From Sinonovacula constricta (taxonomy: Eukaryota > Mollusca > Bivalvia > Cardiida > Solecurtidae), in NCBI GenBank assembly GCA_007844125.1, contig CM017567.1:12566428-12630427 (forward strand): a DNA stretch of 64,000 nt, read 5' to 3'. The notes beneath the pieces were generated by a model, which was not told the origin of the DNA, did not search any database, and saw only the letters and a list, made by a program, of their open reading frames with translations. A program made the translations under genes and the position numbers. Position 1 is the stretch's first letter, and the number at the start of each line of letters is the position of its first letter. Positions 36,451-48,689 of this stretch are shown here, one piece after another.

Positions 36451-39400
36451 TTACTTTTTTAAAAGTATTTTCTCGACCTAGTTATTTGTACCTTTAGCAT
36501 TTGCCTGTCTTATGCTTTTTCAAATTTTAATAATTGTCGCTAAACTGATAAGACTCATTTTTTTTTCGAATTTGTCAAACATTTGAGTAAAGATAAGGGT
36601 TCACACACATTAGGCAGCTTTCTTAATGTTCCACTGCTTAATCGGTTATAATTTTCCACACATTATCCTAAAATAAATGTCTAATGTTTATCTATTTAAT
36701 AACGAAACTTGTCTGTCGCTATATGCGACGGTATTCTATCAATAGAAATTGTGGCGCTAACCATTTACGAGACGGACGATCTAGAGAATTATTAATGCGC
36801 AATGTACACATTTAGCTGATCACTGCATTGTGAATTAGGTTACACCGAGGTGTATGGATTTCTGAAAGAATGACATACTTTACATGTTATGTTTATTTTG
36901 CAAAATAATGGCTTGAATCTTAAAGAAAAACTCAAGCAGAAATGGTAAAAAATAAACTTTGGCTGTACTTAAATTACGTTTGTTCAAGATGATGCCGCTA
37001 GCATACTTTAAACAACTCTGTTTCAAAAGTAGGCAATTAACTTTTATAAATATAAACAGTACTTGTTTATGCAAATGCTTTTATCATTATCCATTTGCAC
37101 ATGCTTGTTAACAGGTACAAATGAAAGATTTATGCAGCATTTGAAAGCACCTTGACATAAATTCAACACATCAGAATATTTTTTGAAGAAGTTTAAGTTC
37201 ATTTCAAAACCGAGCACGAGCTACTGTTTCGTTAAGTAACGAAACATAAAATGAGAACCACGTGACTTTTAAGTTTAAATTTCGCATTTTATAATAGATA
37301 ACAGATTGATTCACGATTGCCAAGTTTTTCTGCATGTTAAGGCATGTTTTACATATCGTCTGTCATTAGTCGTCTAAGAAACTCGACAAAAGGATTTATA
37401 TTACATAAGTACTGTGAAGATTCCATGTTTCCTATAAAATATTGTCGTTTGTTGCTTTTACAATTTCTGCCACTAAAACGCTTGAACGACGTTCATCTTT
37501 ATTTGTTGATGGACTACAACGCTCAATGAGCATACACGAGTCCATGTGTCGTTTTTATTATTCTACTGATACCTATTTAGAAAAAGAGTTATGTAAACTC
37601 AGTTAAAAAGGAAAGTACGCAAAAAATAATATTACTTGCCGAGAATCTGCCTTTCGACATCATTTTTAGTAATCGACGATTTTGTTTAATTCAAATTTCC
37701 ATGTCTCTAATGAAATAAGGACAGTCCACTTGGGACCGAAAATTGCCACAAGAGTGGCATTATGCGCGATTAGTTTCTAAGATGATATACATATAACGGA
37801 CACGTTACTTCATCACTGGCTTTTAACGGCACACAATTTATAAATATACGGTTCTGCTACCCCCAGAAAATTCAATAAATTTAATTTTCTTGAAACATTG
37901 ATATGCTGTTCGAGTACAATGAAAACATATAGTTTGAGGTTAATATTTTCATTTTTTTATTTCAAGTTGAAATGGTAATGCAAAAATAATATTTGCATTA
38001 AAAATAATTATGGAATTGAATGGTCCATGTATCAGCGTTATTGGGTGAGTTTTGCGCAAATATTTGTTGACTTAAGGAACAATTTAATATGCTAATGCAG
38101 TAAAACATTAGTTGACTGTTACTTCACAAAACAGATAAAATTATCAATTTATTGTTATTCTCAGAGCGCTTTTAAGCTTTTGATTTGGGTCTTAGTTATC
38201 TTCCATGACAGTTAACCTAGTTATCTTAAAAGATTAATAAGGTTTTGTGGCTAACAAAAATAACGAACGGTACTCTATTGTATGTGTTGTTCAGGCGTTT
38301 CGAATTATAATGCGTTCTAGACACAAATACATGAAAATGCTTTAGCAATCAACATTTAAAAAATCAAGTTACAATTTTAATACCAACAAAAATAAGCTTA
38401 TGTATAAATTTTCAATGTGATTCTATGATCAAATTGGCAAAGTTAAAGTGTCATACAAAACATGCAGTTATGAAGCTAAATACAAAATGAAGCAATTGTG
38501 GACTGCAATCAATGGCTTGAGCAGTTCTTACTTAAGAATGGTTGGTGAATACAGGCCTTAATCAACAACACTCTATACAGTTCTCCCAGTATACGCATAG
38601 AACAAATCGTTGTCCTCCATGCATTTGCTTTCTTTACTTTGTTGACCGTACAACGCTTTATCCCTGCTCTCAACATTAGATTACACTATAATAAATACTT
38701 ATAAATGTGTTGTTTTCGCGTAGCTTATCACTATAATTATATATTGAGCTCCAAGCTGTGTATATATGTTCTCTGTTAACAGTCACGTGTTCAGTTACAC
38801 AAAATGTATCAATACGTACGCATAAAGTCACTTAGTGGTCGTTTCGAAATCAAATAAAATGTATTAGCATTGAACATGCCACAAGTGTTTCTCCTTTTCA
38901 AAATTTATAAACAACGTTAAGTGCCCTTAAATACAGATAAAATGAACACTTTTTCTATTTACTGATTACACACAGTTTTTTCTATTAACATATTTTTTTT
39001 TTTATATTGTTATTATTAAAGAACAATATACGAATTAATTGTGCAAACGGATTAAAATATGTTAGAATTTTGACGTTTCCTAACATAAATATTATATTTA
39101 TTGTATAATGATCATCGGTTATTAAAAAGACCGAAACAAAGATGGAACAACCAATTCCATCATGGCTTCCCAACGGCAATAAAACAAATCCCAATGAAAG
39201 CTTAGTTTTAGAAAAGCAAATTACTCACATGTGACTTTCGTCGCAATTTGTCTTTGCCAATATTTTAAAAAGTCGCACTTAAAATATTTATTGAGGCTAA
39301 AATGAGTTAAATAAGGTTTTAACATCTCCTGGTACATGTAATCTATGTTGTCATTTAATTAATCCTATCAGAATTGTTACGAGAATTTGTTGAGGTACAT

Positions 39401-39654
39401 TGGACTTTGGCTCATATTTACAGATGAACGGGACGCTACAGCAACTTACACTCTATCTTTGGTCATGTTTTCCTTGATTAAAATGTTTTTGACTATCAAG
39501 AATTTTTGTATATTTATAGAAATAATACTTATCTAATTACCAACATGCAAAGACGACATTACTTTTAATTAAGCCACTACTTTCTTTTTAATTATGTCAT
39601 AACTAAGCTCTTCAAATACGTCAGCCCTCGGACAGGCTTTTCCAAAGTACATCT
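36451..39654. other. No gene recognised; one short perfect palindrome
   Basis: A 9-bp perfect inverted repeat with a 2-bp loop (GTTTCGTTA/TAACGAAAC) occurs at 37226-37245. Otherwise there is AT-rich sequence with chance-quality frames only. Confidence 0.5.
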
Positions 39655-39830
39655 GTTTTCTTTTCACTGCTTGCATTTAAGAAACCCTTACAAATGTGCG
39701 AGGTTCGAGCTCTGTAAAACCGGGTTGAGCAACCCAGTCGGCCCTTTGCTGCTCCAAGGCGGTTACTGTTAGATTCGATTTAATTGGTATGTCTCGTCAC
39801 ATATTTGTTGTACCCTAACCATTACACAGG
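39655..39830 (+). repeat. R1 family copy
   Basis: Contains GTGCGAGGTTCGAGCTCTGT, AAAACCGGGTTGAGCA, CCCAGTCGGCCC, CTCCAAGGCGGTTACTGTTA and ATGTCTCGTCAC in order. The GGTTCGAGCTC word here is the closest of all copies to a Pol III B-box. The left flank (TTTTCACTGCTTGCATTTAA) matches the long subfamily at 21.9 and 27.2 kb. Confidence 0.8.
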
Positions 39831-42149
39831 CATATACATAACTTTGTCCTGTGCATAAAAAACAACAAAACATATGTTACATTACTCAGGGACCTTGTCA
39901 TAATTTCTCATTAAACAATGCCATTAAATGTCATCGTTGCAGTATATTTGTACCTTCTGGGAAAATTTCATCCTGGCTTATGTGCTTAAATTTACGTTTG
40001 GAGAGTATCCTATTGCTGCTAATTTATCATATTGTGCTTGGAAAATTAACGTCAATCTATTTGTGTGCATGTTGGTATGACAATAAAAAAACAATAAACA
40101 CCAGAATAATTATGGTTGAATAAAATGATTGCACAATATTATAAACTCAGAGTTCAGAAAAACAAACCTTACAAAGGGATATCAGATCGAAATCGAAATG
40201 CTTACGCGTAAATAAGTACTCGTAAATTATATTTCAAATCGATTGCTACCGATTCTTTGTTGTTACAATTGTTTAGATAACCTCAATAAATTCAATTCAT
40301 TGTGATCGCATATAAATGCGAAAACCATTTTTATCCCAACAATAATTAATACTTTGCAGTATATTTCAATGAGGAAAATAATTATATTTGAAAGATTTCC
40401 CGCTTTTCAAAATAATTTACCACTCTGTCGTTGGATATTTTCCAGCCAAGATATACCGAAACATGGATCTGTAACATTGCCTGTCAACTAGATGATTTAT
40501 AATAGATCATATCCAAGCAATAACTATCAGAAATCTGGTCTCATGCCGAGAAATCATGGATGCAAAAAATTAAAAAAATTAAAAGATAACAGCAACATTT
40601 AGACTTGAAACACTAGTGAAAAGTTTAGTTTTTAATTAGAAAAAACATTTACTGACATCATGCAGAATGATTTAAAATACAACTACAAAATAAATACTTA
40701 ATAATTTCAAAGATCTGACTTATTTAAAAACAAATTGATTTGCGCGGACCAACAATATTTTGATTGTTTTTTTTTAATTTAGCAACTTAAGATTCAGTTT
40801 ACCCTGCGTATTGAATGCATCGTCTAGAAACAGTTAACATGGCCTTTGGTATTGACTTTTTTGCTAATGGTTACTCAAACCACAGGTGGTTCTAGCAATT
40901 ACGCAATTACGAACCTTGACGGACGTCCCTAAAAGAATCCATGTTTATTTACGTTTGGAGACATGTTTAGAATGATGTATAGAATAAATACGGAAATCAG
41001 TAAACCAAAACCTTTCACTTTTGTCATATTTGTGCAAAATTGTGAAAAAACACACACACCAACACCATAACAACAACTACAACAAACAAATACAGCTAAA
41101 AGTGCCGTTTACCGAATTGGTTCCTGTAGTCTGTGGGTTCTGAACGTTCGCAATTAATGATTCACATTGTGAAATCTTTAAAAACATTATCATACAGTAA
41201 GTATCGCTCTTCAGCCAATAAAGTAGAAAGAAACTTCGTTGTGAAAATAGAAACTTTAAATTTAGACTTCCATTTAGCAGATAAAAATCTTGTTTACTAT
41301 AACTCAAAGACAAATTAAACAGGAACACTTCAGACGATGAAAGGAACATTGATGTATGCAGCATAAGTACAAAGAGGTATTACAATAGCTGTCACCAACG
41401 ATTGGAAATTACCCCACAGTAATTAGCTTAAGAAATAAATTAGTCGATTAACTTTACAAAATGTTTGATGTACGATGCAATATTATAAACTAGAGTGGTG
41501 GAAAATTATCACTTATTGCGGTTCCGACACGACAGTATAAGATCAAAGAGATTCAAAACGGTAAACAATTTACAATCTGACCACATCTAAGAAATGATAT
41601 TTGATAGTACTTTGAAGGAAAGAAATTTTGCTTTGAAGTTTTTATTTTATGAGATGTCAAAATGATGATGAAGTACAAAATGATGTACTTACCTACGTAT
41701 CTTTATTTTAAGAACAACATCAACATCCCTTTGTAGTGTAATAATAGGGAAGTTATAGTAGTGTTGTTATAGATCCTAGAAATACAGCTCATCTCCTTGC
41801 ATTATCACCCAAATCAAACTCATCAAAAGCTAACGGCTTTAAATATCGGAAAGAGTGACCATTATTGGACATACTTGTGACTAAATAATCTAGATATCCA
41901 GCTGCCGATAAGTTACAACCATAAATGTACAATGGATTTCAAATGAGGATTTTTAAATTAAACGTTCCTTCCTGACCCAAACTTACAACTAGAACTCCAG
42001 AGGCCCTCTATAAAATATTGACCTCTTCCAACGAAATAAAATGCTCGAATTAATCCTATTTTCGGAAGTTTATAATACTTTTTGTTTACCTATGAGAGTT
42101 AAACATTTGAGAAGTAGTGACAAAAGTGGCCACTAGAAGTGTAATGTAC
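39831..42149. other. No gene recognised
   Basis: An ACA/CAA-rich simple tract lies at 41047-41095. Opposing frames at 41077-41364 (-) and 41133-41318 (+) have no domain. Confidence 0.5.
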
Positions 42150-43115
42150 TTACAAATGACTACTGAAATCCCCCGAAATACTCTCCGCCCATACGAAAGC
42201 ATAATTATTTTCCCAAGCAAATTAGCGAATCCGAAAACACTTTTACGAACATGTCTTTGGGAATACTGTTTATACAGAGGTATAGCGCGCTGTCTACTGA
42301 CTACGGGTTTCAAACTGCCGTCCTCTCATATACCCATTTTAGTGTGGATTTAACTAAACGTCAAAGGGTGAAAGGTCAGGATTATATGGAGAGTTGTAAA
42401 GTTCTATATGATTCTCTTCTTAATAGTCCGTTTCCACGGCAGAACGATGGGCTGGTGCATTATCGTGCAGTAATTTGACTCTTTGGAGGCAAGTTGCTTT
42501 GGCGCTTTGCTGAGTAGTAGCTAACATTTTCAGACTGGACATTATTCTTGTAACATGTTCCTGTAACACTAGTCCTTTCTAGTGCAGAGCCACGTGCCAC
42601 TACACCTTCCCAGCCAAAATGTAGGACATACATAACGTATCAGATGGTCTTGCTCCTGCGGGTTATTTTCAGTCGTTTGTCGTTTTCCACTATCATTTTT
42701 CTATTTTTGCTCGGCTTAAAATAGTACAGCAATGTTTCATCGCCTGTAACGATCTCTCGGAACCGCCCTTCTTTGAATCTCGTCAGTAAAGTCGTTTCAA
42801 TTTGCATACGTTGACGTTTCTGCTCATCAGACAGTAAATGCAATACCCAGCGTGCACAAAGCTTCAATCTTTCCTTTAATATAAAAAAAAACATTGATGA
42901 CGCGTTCAAGCCCGAGATGTCACTAATATTCTCGACTGTGTACCACGTATCTTCGTCCACCATACGTTTCACAGTAGTGACGTCACGTTATGTCGCCGTA
43001 GACATAGACGACGGCCTACCAGGACGAGGATCATCTTCAATTGAAAGTGATTTCTTCCGTCTGTAAAAAGTGAAAACTATCTAGCCACACGTTTTAATAA
43101 GCGCTCACCGATACA
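42150..43115 (-). pseudogene. Mariner (Tc1/mariner) transposase relic
   Basis: On the minus strand the frame fragments give, in order, SIEDDPRPGRPS (the linker after the helix-turn-helix), VKRMVDEDTW, a RWVLHLLSDEQK block, IVTGDETLLYYFKP with the first catalytic Asp at 42739-42741, LLHDNAPAHRSA with the second at 42462-42464, and YNPDLSPFD with the third at 42360-42362. The last two are separated by 33 codons, one fewer than the DD34D norm. DETL replaces the usual DETW. In-frame stops occur inside the catalytic core and frames change repeatedly between 42640 and 42170. The N-terminal DNA-binding half is only traceable to about 43115. Cut-and-paste transposition by this copy is impossible. TIRs were not found. 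Confidence 0.9.
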
Positions 43116-44949
43116 GACTGTAGATATTACGCAATTAGTTCCGCTGATTACTTGACCCGGAAAAAGACTTGTTCTATTTTTAGCCCAACGCGATTATGTC
43201 GAATGGAATATCACAGAATGTCGAATGGCATTATGTATATGGCAATTTTATAAAGCATATTCGCAAGAGTTACAATAATGCCTGATATTCTCCGACATTT
43301 TACACACGTATCCTTCATTTAAGACATCTGGAATGTTATAAACATATAATATTTTGTTTTTGTGCTTAACTTTTCAAAAGCATATGAAAAAGAAAATAGT
43401 TGTTTTATGAACGTGTAATGCAGACAATTTAAACTCAATTTACAACCAGACAAACATAAACTGTAGTAGTTTACTTGTAAACAGGAACGGTTTTATAAAT
43501 GTGCACTTAGATTGAGAAGAAAAACACTAAAAAAGGAAAATTGCGGTCTTTAAACTTCACTTTCTTTAGGTCAAACAGATGCAAACCAATGAAAAAGTGA
43601 ACGTGTCTATAAACAATAGCGATATAAAACAATGATAACTATTTATGACCGTCCCTAATAAAGTGTGGCTTTTCATACAATTATTAAGAGTACATTCATA
43701 TAATATTATATATAATATAATAATATAATGATATTATTAAGTCATATAAATGCCAAATGAGGCCAAACCAGTCGTTTACACCTCAATACATGGTGTATAA
43801 AATACTTCGATACCCCAAACCCCACTTCATCACTTGCATCCTGACATGTTTATCACAAAAGGTAAATGGTTACCATCCCTAATTGCTTTTTACCCCATTA
43901 AAGGCTGTATATAAGCAACACCAATTATAACCGAATTGCTCACAACAAAAAGTGCGAATTCTTGTAAAAAAGGAACAACAGCTATAGCCACCAATCTAAA
44001 CATACACTACTTGACAATGTCTGCTTATTTTCTACCTAGATAAGTAATAACATAATGTGATAGGCAGACAACCAGCATTCTAATGTCTGTATTTTAGGAG
44101 GCATGGATTATGCAGATTAACAGACACAGCAACTGCATAGATAACATACGAAAGGGAGATAATAACTCGAGCTAAACAGAAGATTCAGTGATATTCTGAC
44201 CATCTGCAGCTAGTAAATGATAAAATAGTTTAACAACGGTCTAAATAATCTTAGATGTCATTTACACAATTGTTTTATGTGGTACAAGCGATTAAATTAA
44301 ATGATATTCTAATTGACATATTCTATAAGGATTATCGCTTATATTTGAATCCATATAAAACTGACCTCAAGTCAAGGTAATCAGAAACTAGATTGGCAAG
44401 GAACAATACAAGTGTGCTTGTCGTGCCGTGTGTTTCGTTACCGATTATTGGAAAGAAAAGATAGCATCTGTTTTTTAAAAAAAAAAGTAATGACAAAACA
44501 GCATTTTTCGGTACCTTAAAATGCTTTCCCTTAGACCCTCATATGGATATAGGCGGCATTCGCAAGTATTATTTAACTTATTTTAACAAGTTCATGATAA
44601 TGAAATAGTAACTTTCTAGACTATGTGTACTTATAGTGAAGAAAAAAAGCAAATCTAGAGAAATACCTCTGGACAAAAATTGTTCCATTAACGAAATATT
44701 TTAAAATATAATTATTTTTTCTTTAAAATTAGGCAAGACACTCTTTCAAGTTTTGCCCGGCCACGTTCGACCCCACAGAACCTGATGTTTGGATGTTTAA
44801 AGTATATTTTTTTTTTGTATTTGTGATTTATTGAAATGTTCTCCAATGTCTATCATTGGGTCCAATGAGTTGCTACGCAAAGTAAATAATGATGTTTAAG
44901 CATATTGGTAGAATTTGCAGTCATCTGGTTAAAGAATCGAAGCTTGTTT
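43116..44949. other. No gene recognised
   Basis: An AT-only stretch near 43700-43740 can fold on itself but is low complexity. No domain or repeat was seen otherwise; the mariner 5' end may extend a little into this region. Confidence 0.5.
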
Positions 44950-45190
44950 TTGAGAAAACCCTTCAAGAAGTGCGAGGTCAAAGCGTTCTAAAAACCAGGT
45001 TTAAGGTACCGGTTGGTTCTGTTGCCTACTGATCTTTTCAATGCGGTAACTGTATGCTTTTCTTTCAGTGTACAAAAACGTGCATCGTGTCTCGACTCTC
45101 TTTACACAATTTTACATTAACTATGTGAGCCTTTGTCTATTGGTAGTTCAAATTTTAATATTAGTGGTAATTCTGACTGGACCATCGCTT
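44950..45190 (+). repeat. R1 family copy
   Basis: Order of shared words: GAAAACCCTTCAAGAAGTGC, GAGGTC, AAACCAGGTTTAAGG, CGGTAACTG, CTTTCAGTGT, TGTCTCGACTCT, TTTTACATTAAC and CCTTTGTCTATTGGTAG. The hairpin is degraded. A 66-codon frame at 45068-45268 is a shadow. Confidence 0.75.
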
Positions 45191-45398
45191 ATTTTTCTAT
45201 TGCTATTTTTTGTTTCAAATAATAGTTCATTGCATTTGCTCAGATGTGTACTTAAAATTGAAAATTAAAACATAATTCAATTATGATTCAAACATGGTAC
45301 AATAAGTACTTAATTTGATCCACCAACGTTACGATGACTCGAAAAAGATAACTTATAAAAACATTTGTTGCCAATATTAATTTAACAGTGAAACATGA

Positions 45399-45608
45399 TT
45401 AAAACCGATAATCTGTTTAGACGTTCGTGTGTTAGATAATGTAACACAATTCAAACCAATTGACTTGTTCACCTTTGAGTGCTATCTGCGAATTGACGTT
45501 TTGAATGTGTCTGACATGGGAGATGAAACGGCAGTTAAAGCTGCTAAGTTGATTTGTCATTTCACTAATAAGGTGAACGGTGATACTTTGACACAGGTCC
45601 GAAATTAA
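45399..45608 (+). other. 69-codon open frame without early ATG, protein-like, unrecognised
   Basis: The frame is open from after TGA (45396-45398) to TAA (45606-45608). The only Met codon is at 45516 (MGDETAVKAAKLICHF). The amino-acid mix is balanced and acidic/basic residues are frequent, unlike the Phe/Ile/Tyr-rich chance frames nearby. It could be an internal exon or a decayed transposon ORF segment. No family is recognised, and a chance origin is quite possible. Confidence 0.2.
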
Positions 45609-47727
45609 TTAGATTGCTATTGCTACATCGATATGAGACACAATGGTATTGCTTGAGAGACGCTCTTTATGATGAACAAGATAAAATCACAGACAATATA
45701 TGTTCGGAGTAATTATTAAATTTAAATGTACACTGATATATTTCCTGCTTTGTATATAGGTTTAAAGACAAGCTATTGTTATCGTTGGAAATTTATCAGT
45801 ATAAGAACATGGCATTTAGGCGGTAGTAAAAATAAACTTGAGATTGTAGGTTCCATTTAGCAAAATATTGTTGTATGAAAATTGTTGTTTAAGTGATTTT
45901 GTAAAATGCAGACATCGTTAAAACAACACAACAGCTCAATTAATAAATATGTTTTTTTTTATACAAATCTAATTGTAACATAAAAACAATCAGATCAAAT
46001 CATGTCAATATTTTTACCTTTTTATTGTCTTTTAGGAAATACTTTTTGGGCATTGTTTAATTAAACACACACACAGATTGACTCTGCTTTAAAAGTAATT
46101 CGGCGTTCAGATTCTGCTAATTGTTTTACCTTTTAAGGTTACCTTTCTTTATAATTTTAAGGCAGATGAGTGGAATGTAATTGGCCGAATAACTGATACG
46201 GGCAAGATCATTGTTCCGGCCCTTTAAAATTAGACAGGCATCTTGAAACAGAGATTGTCAAGCAGAAGTCAGCTCTTCTGGTGATGTTCAATGGTAAGTC
46301 AAATCCACAGGAGAAAGAAAACAAGAGACAAAAAAAACCCTTACGCTGATCTTCAGCAGGATATAATAGGAATATGAACACGTAGATATATAACTTATAA
46401 CACAATTCCTAAATCATTTGCAGTTCCCTTTGCTATTTTTTATATTTCTGAATAAATGCTATATTTAACTACTAACATCTTTAAAGAGCAGTTATGGGTT
46501 AAAGAATGTTTAAAATGGGTTAAAGAATGTTTAAATTTGTAAACGGGACTTAATAATTGACAACATATAGACTTTTTCGAATTGGATATATGTTATTCTT
46601 ATTATATTTCTATGTTTGCCGATGTATTGCAGTGCATCGGTGCGGACAGACTAGCCAAACTTGTAACCCCCACAATATAAAAATGACGGCGATAGACGTT
46701 CACAATAAATGCGCCCCAGTGGCCACAGTTCATCAGGGACAATTTAATATTCCTTCTTAAATATAATCTAGACTATTTCTATATTAAGTTAATATGCATG
46801 TATCTTTCAAACTGTTAGTATACTAGTTAGTAAGTTGTTATTATCCTAATTTATGATAATTACTATAGGTCAGCCTAAAACGCAGCTTGCGAGGTCGGTA
46901 AGAGTTCATGCCTACAATGACTTCTTTGCACTGGCGGTTTTATATTATATCCTAATTAAATCCGGTGGCTACACATTCATAATTCATCTGGTCATATAAG
47001 ATCTCCTCTATAATTATGTATATTAATGTTTTTCGGTTATAGAAATGCCTATTTTTGTAACCTTTCATTATGCCGATGCCATGTTTCATTAAGTAACGTG
47101 ATATTAAGCAATCGAATGTGTACCCATTGAACTATAATAGACCTGAAATTGCATTTTGCATAATTCTCGACTTTCTGAGATTATCTCATGCCACATTTGG
47201 TGCTGCTTAACTTAAGATTTTATACGAGATAATTAATCAAAGCACTCAGAAGCCCCGTTTGGGCTTTGTAAGTTTTTACCCTGTACGAGATTACTGATTG
47301 CAAACAATGACCAACATATTCAGTAGTAAATCAAATGTACAACGCAACAGAAATTAAAAATCAGGCAAGTATTCAGCCAAACACCTCTTATAAAATTTAT
47401 TTTGTACATTGGAACAAAATTGGTACGAAAGTTACAGCGATTCCCTAACATACGAGAATAGAAATACTGTTATTAATCTTTCAATACTATAATTCTGCAT
47501 TTTAACTTAAGTTAGGCCTTACATAAATGCTCAAACATGCTACCGAATTGGACCAAAATAAAGTAAGATAGAAAGATGCTACCCCTGCGCCCCTTTGATC
47601 TGATCTAGAAATCCTGAGTGCGCCATAGGTAGGTTTATACTGACATGCTGAGGTGATAGGTTGACCTATGTTGGTACATACACAGTTTCATTGCCGCGGA
47701 AGGCTCAGCGCGGAATATCGCAACTAC
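45609..47727. other. No gene recognised
   Basis: A tandem pair of GGGTTAAAGAATGTTTAAA occurs near 46496-46535. Frames at 46208-46405 (-) and 46557-46760 (+) are unrecognised. Confidence 0.5.
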
Positions 47728-47913
47728 CTCGGTCTAGTTCATGATGCAAAGTCAGCACTTTGGAAGCGTAAAATCTCGTTAGACATATATATTTGTCCTG
47801 TACTCGTACTTCTTCTTTCCATGCAGGGTCAATGTTGTATACTTCTGAAATCCAGCTCTCATTACTCGGAAGCGACACCGTCCAAAAGAATGCAAATTTC
47901 CCTGAAGCATTGC
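47728..47913 (-). other. Candidate 186-bp internal exon (unrecognised)
   Basis: Inside a 75-codon minus-strand frame (47705-47932) a segment bounded by AG upstream (47915-47914) and GT downstream (47727-47726) is 186 bp long, divisible by three, with the same intron phase (1) at both edges. It includes NASGKFAFFWTVSLP, NESWISEVY and DPAWKEEVRVQDKY, with two N-glycosylation sequons. Phase 1-1 exons are typical of extracellular modules. The upstream side lacks a good pyrimidine tract, which weakens the case. No domain was identified. Confidence 0.25.
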
Positions 47914-48689
47914 CTGTTAGATTCGTTGTCATTTATATACATATTTAATTGGAGGAACGTTTGTAAGTTAATACCATGATAAAATGACATAGTTATTTAC
48001 TTATTTGAATAAATGTAAATAAGTAGACCGCATGATAAACAAATAGATGAAATCAAGTCCTTTTGTATCGTACTTTTTTCTGAACGTGACAACCCTTTGT
48101 AATTTTATCAGCATTACTCCAAGCCCTGGAGTGCTTACTCCATGCAAAGAATAATTGACTTAAACTTGCTAATGACGAGCACCCTAAGGAATTTGTGATC
48201 TGCATAATAACCAATTGAGGCAACGGCTTTCAGAGAAAATAAAAACTCCGTGGATAAATGTTGGCCGATGTACTGTATAAATATTTTCACCTGGATATAG
48301 GTTAAAACAAAGATCTGATCACGTGTCGATAACGCATTCATAATATAGGAATATAATTATTGAAAGTAAGACCGGTAAGGTTAGACACTTAAGTAAATGT
48401 ACTGTTAACACAATGGTCAAGTAAAGCTGGTGTCGTCTTGCGCATAAATATCGCTTACAATACAGTGCTGTACAGACACGCGTGTAATGTTAAATAAGCA
48501 TTATATTTGAACTATTCTAAATTCCCAATTTCTTAAAAAACTTGCACTGGTCATAGTGAAGCAGTGCATCAAACATGAGATACTTTTTATAAATTATTTC
48601 AATGTAATGTCACGATTACCACGACGTCGGTGACGTCATAACCCTCGTAATTTTCTGACTGTCTTTGAAAAGCATTAACAGTTACATAA
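47914..48689. other. No gene recognised
   Basis: AT-rich. One TGACGTCA word occurs at 48631-48638 without any gene next to it. Confidence 0.5.

Noticed and set aside
39705..39775. R1 core as a functional tRNA gene
   Set aside because: One copy has a B-box-like GGTTCGAGCTC, but there is no A-box at the right distance and no cloverleaf.
46557..46760. 67-codon plus-strand frame with a hydrophobic start as a secreted peptide
   Set aside because: The hydrophobic stretch is typical of AT-rich chance frames, and no Cys pattern or family could be recognised.
47236..47270. GCCC...GGGC hairpin followed by T-run as a bacterial-type terminator
   Set aside because: The window is eukaryotic and the hairpin has no adjacent gene.
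48631..48638. TGACGTCA CRE-like sites (also 50351-50358 and 42978-42985)
   Set aside because: Eight-base palindromes occur by chance at this scale, one lies inside the mariner relic, and no gene start is nearby.
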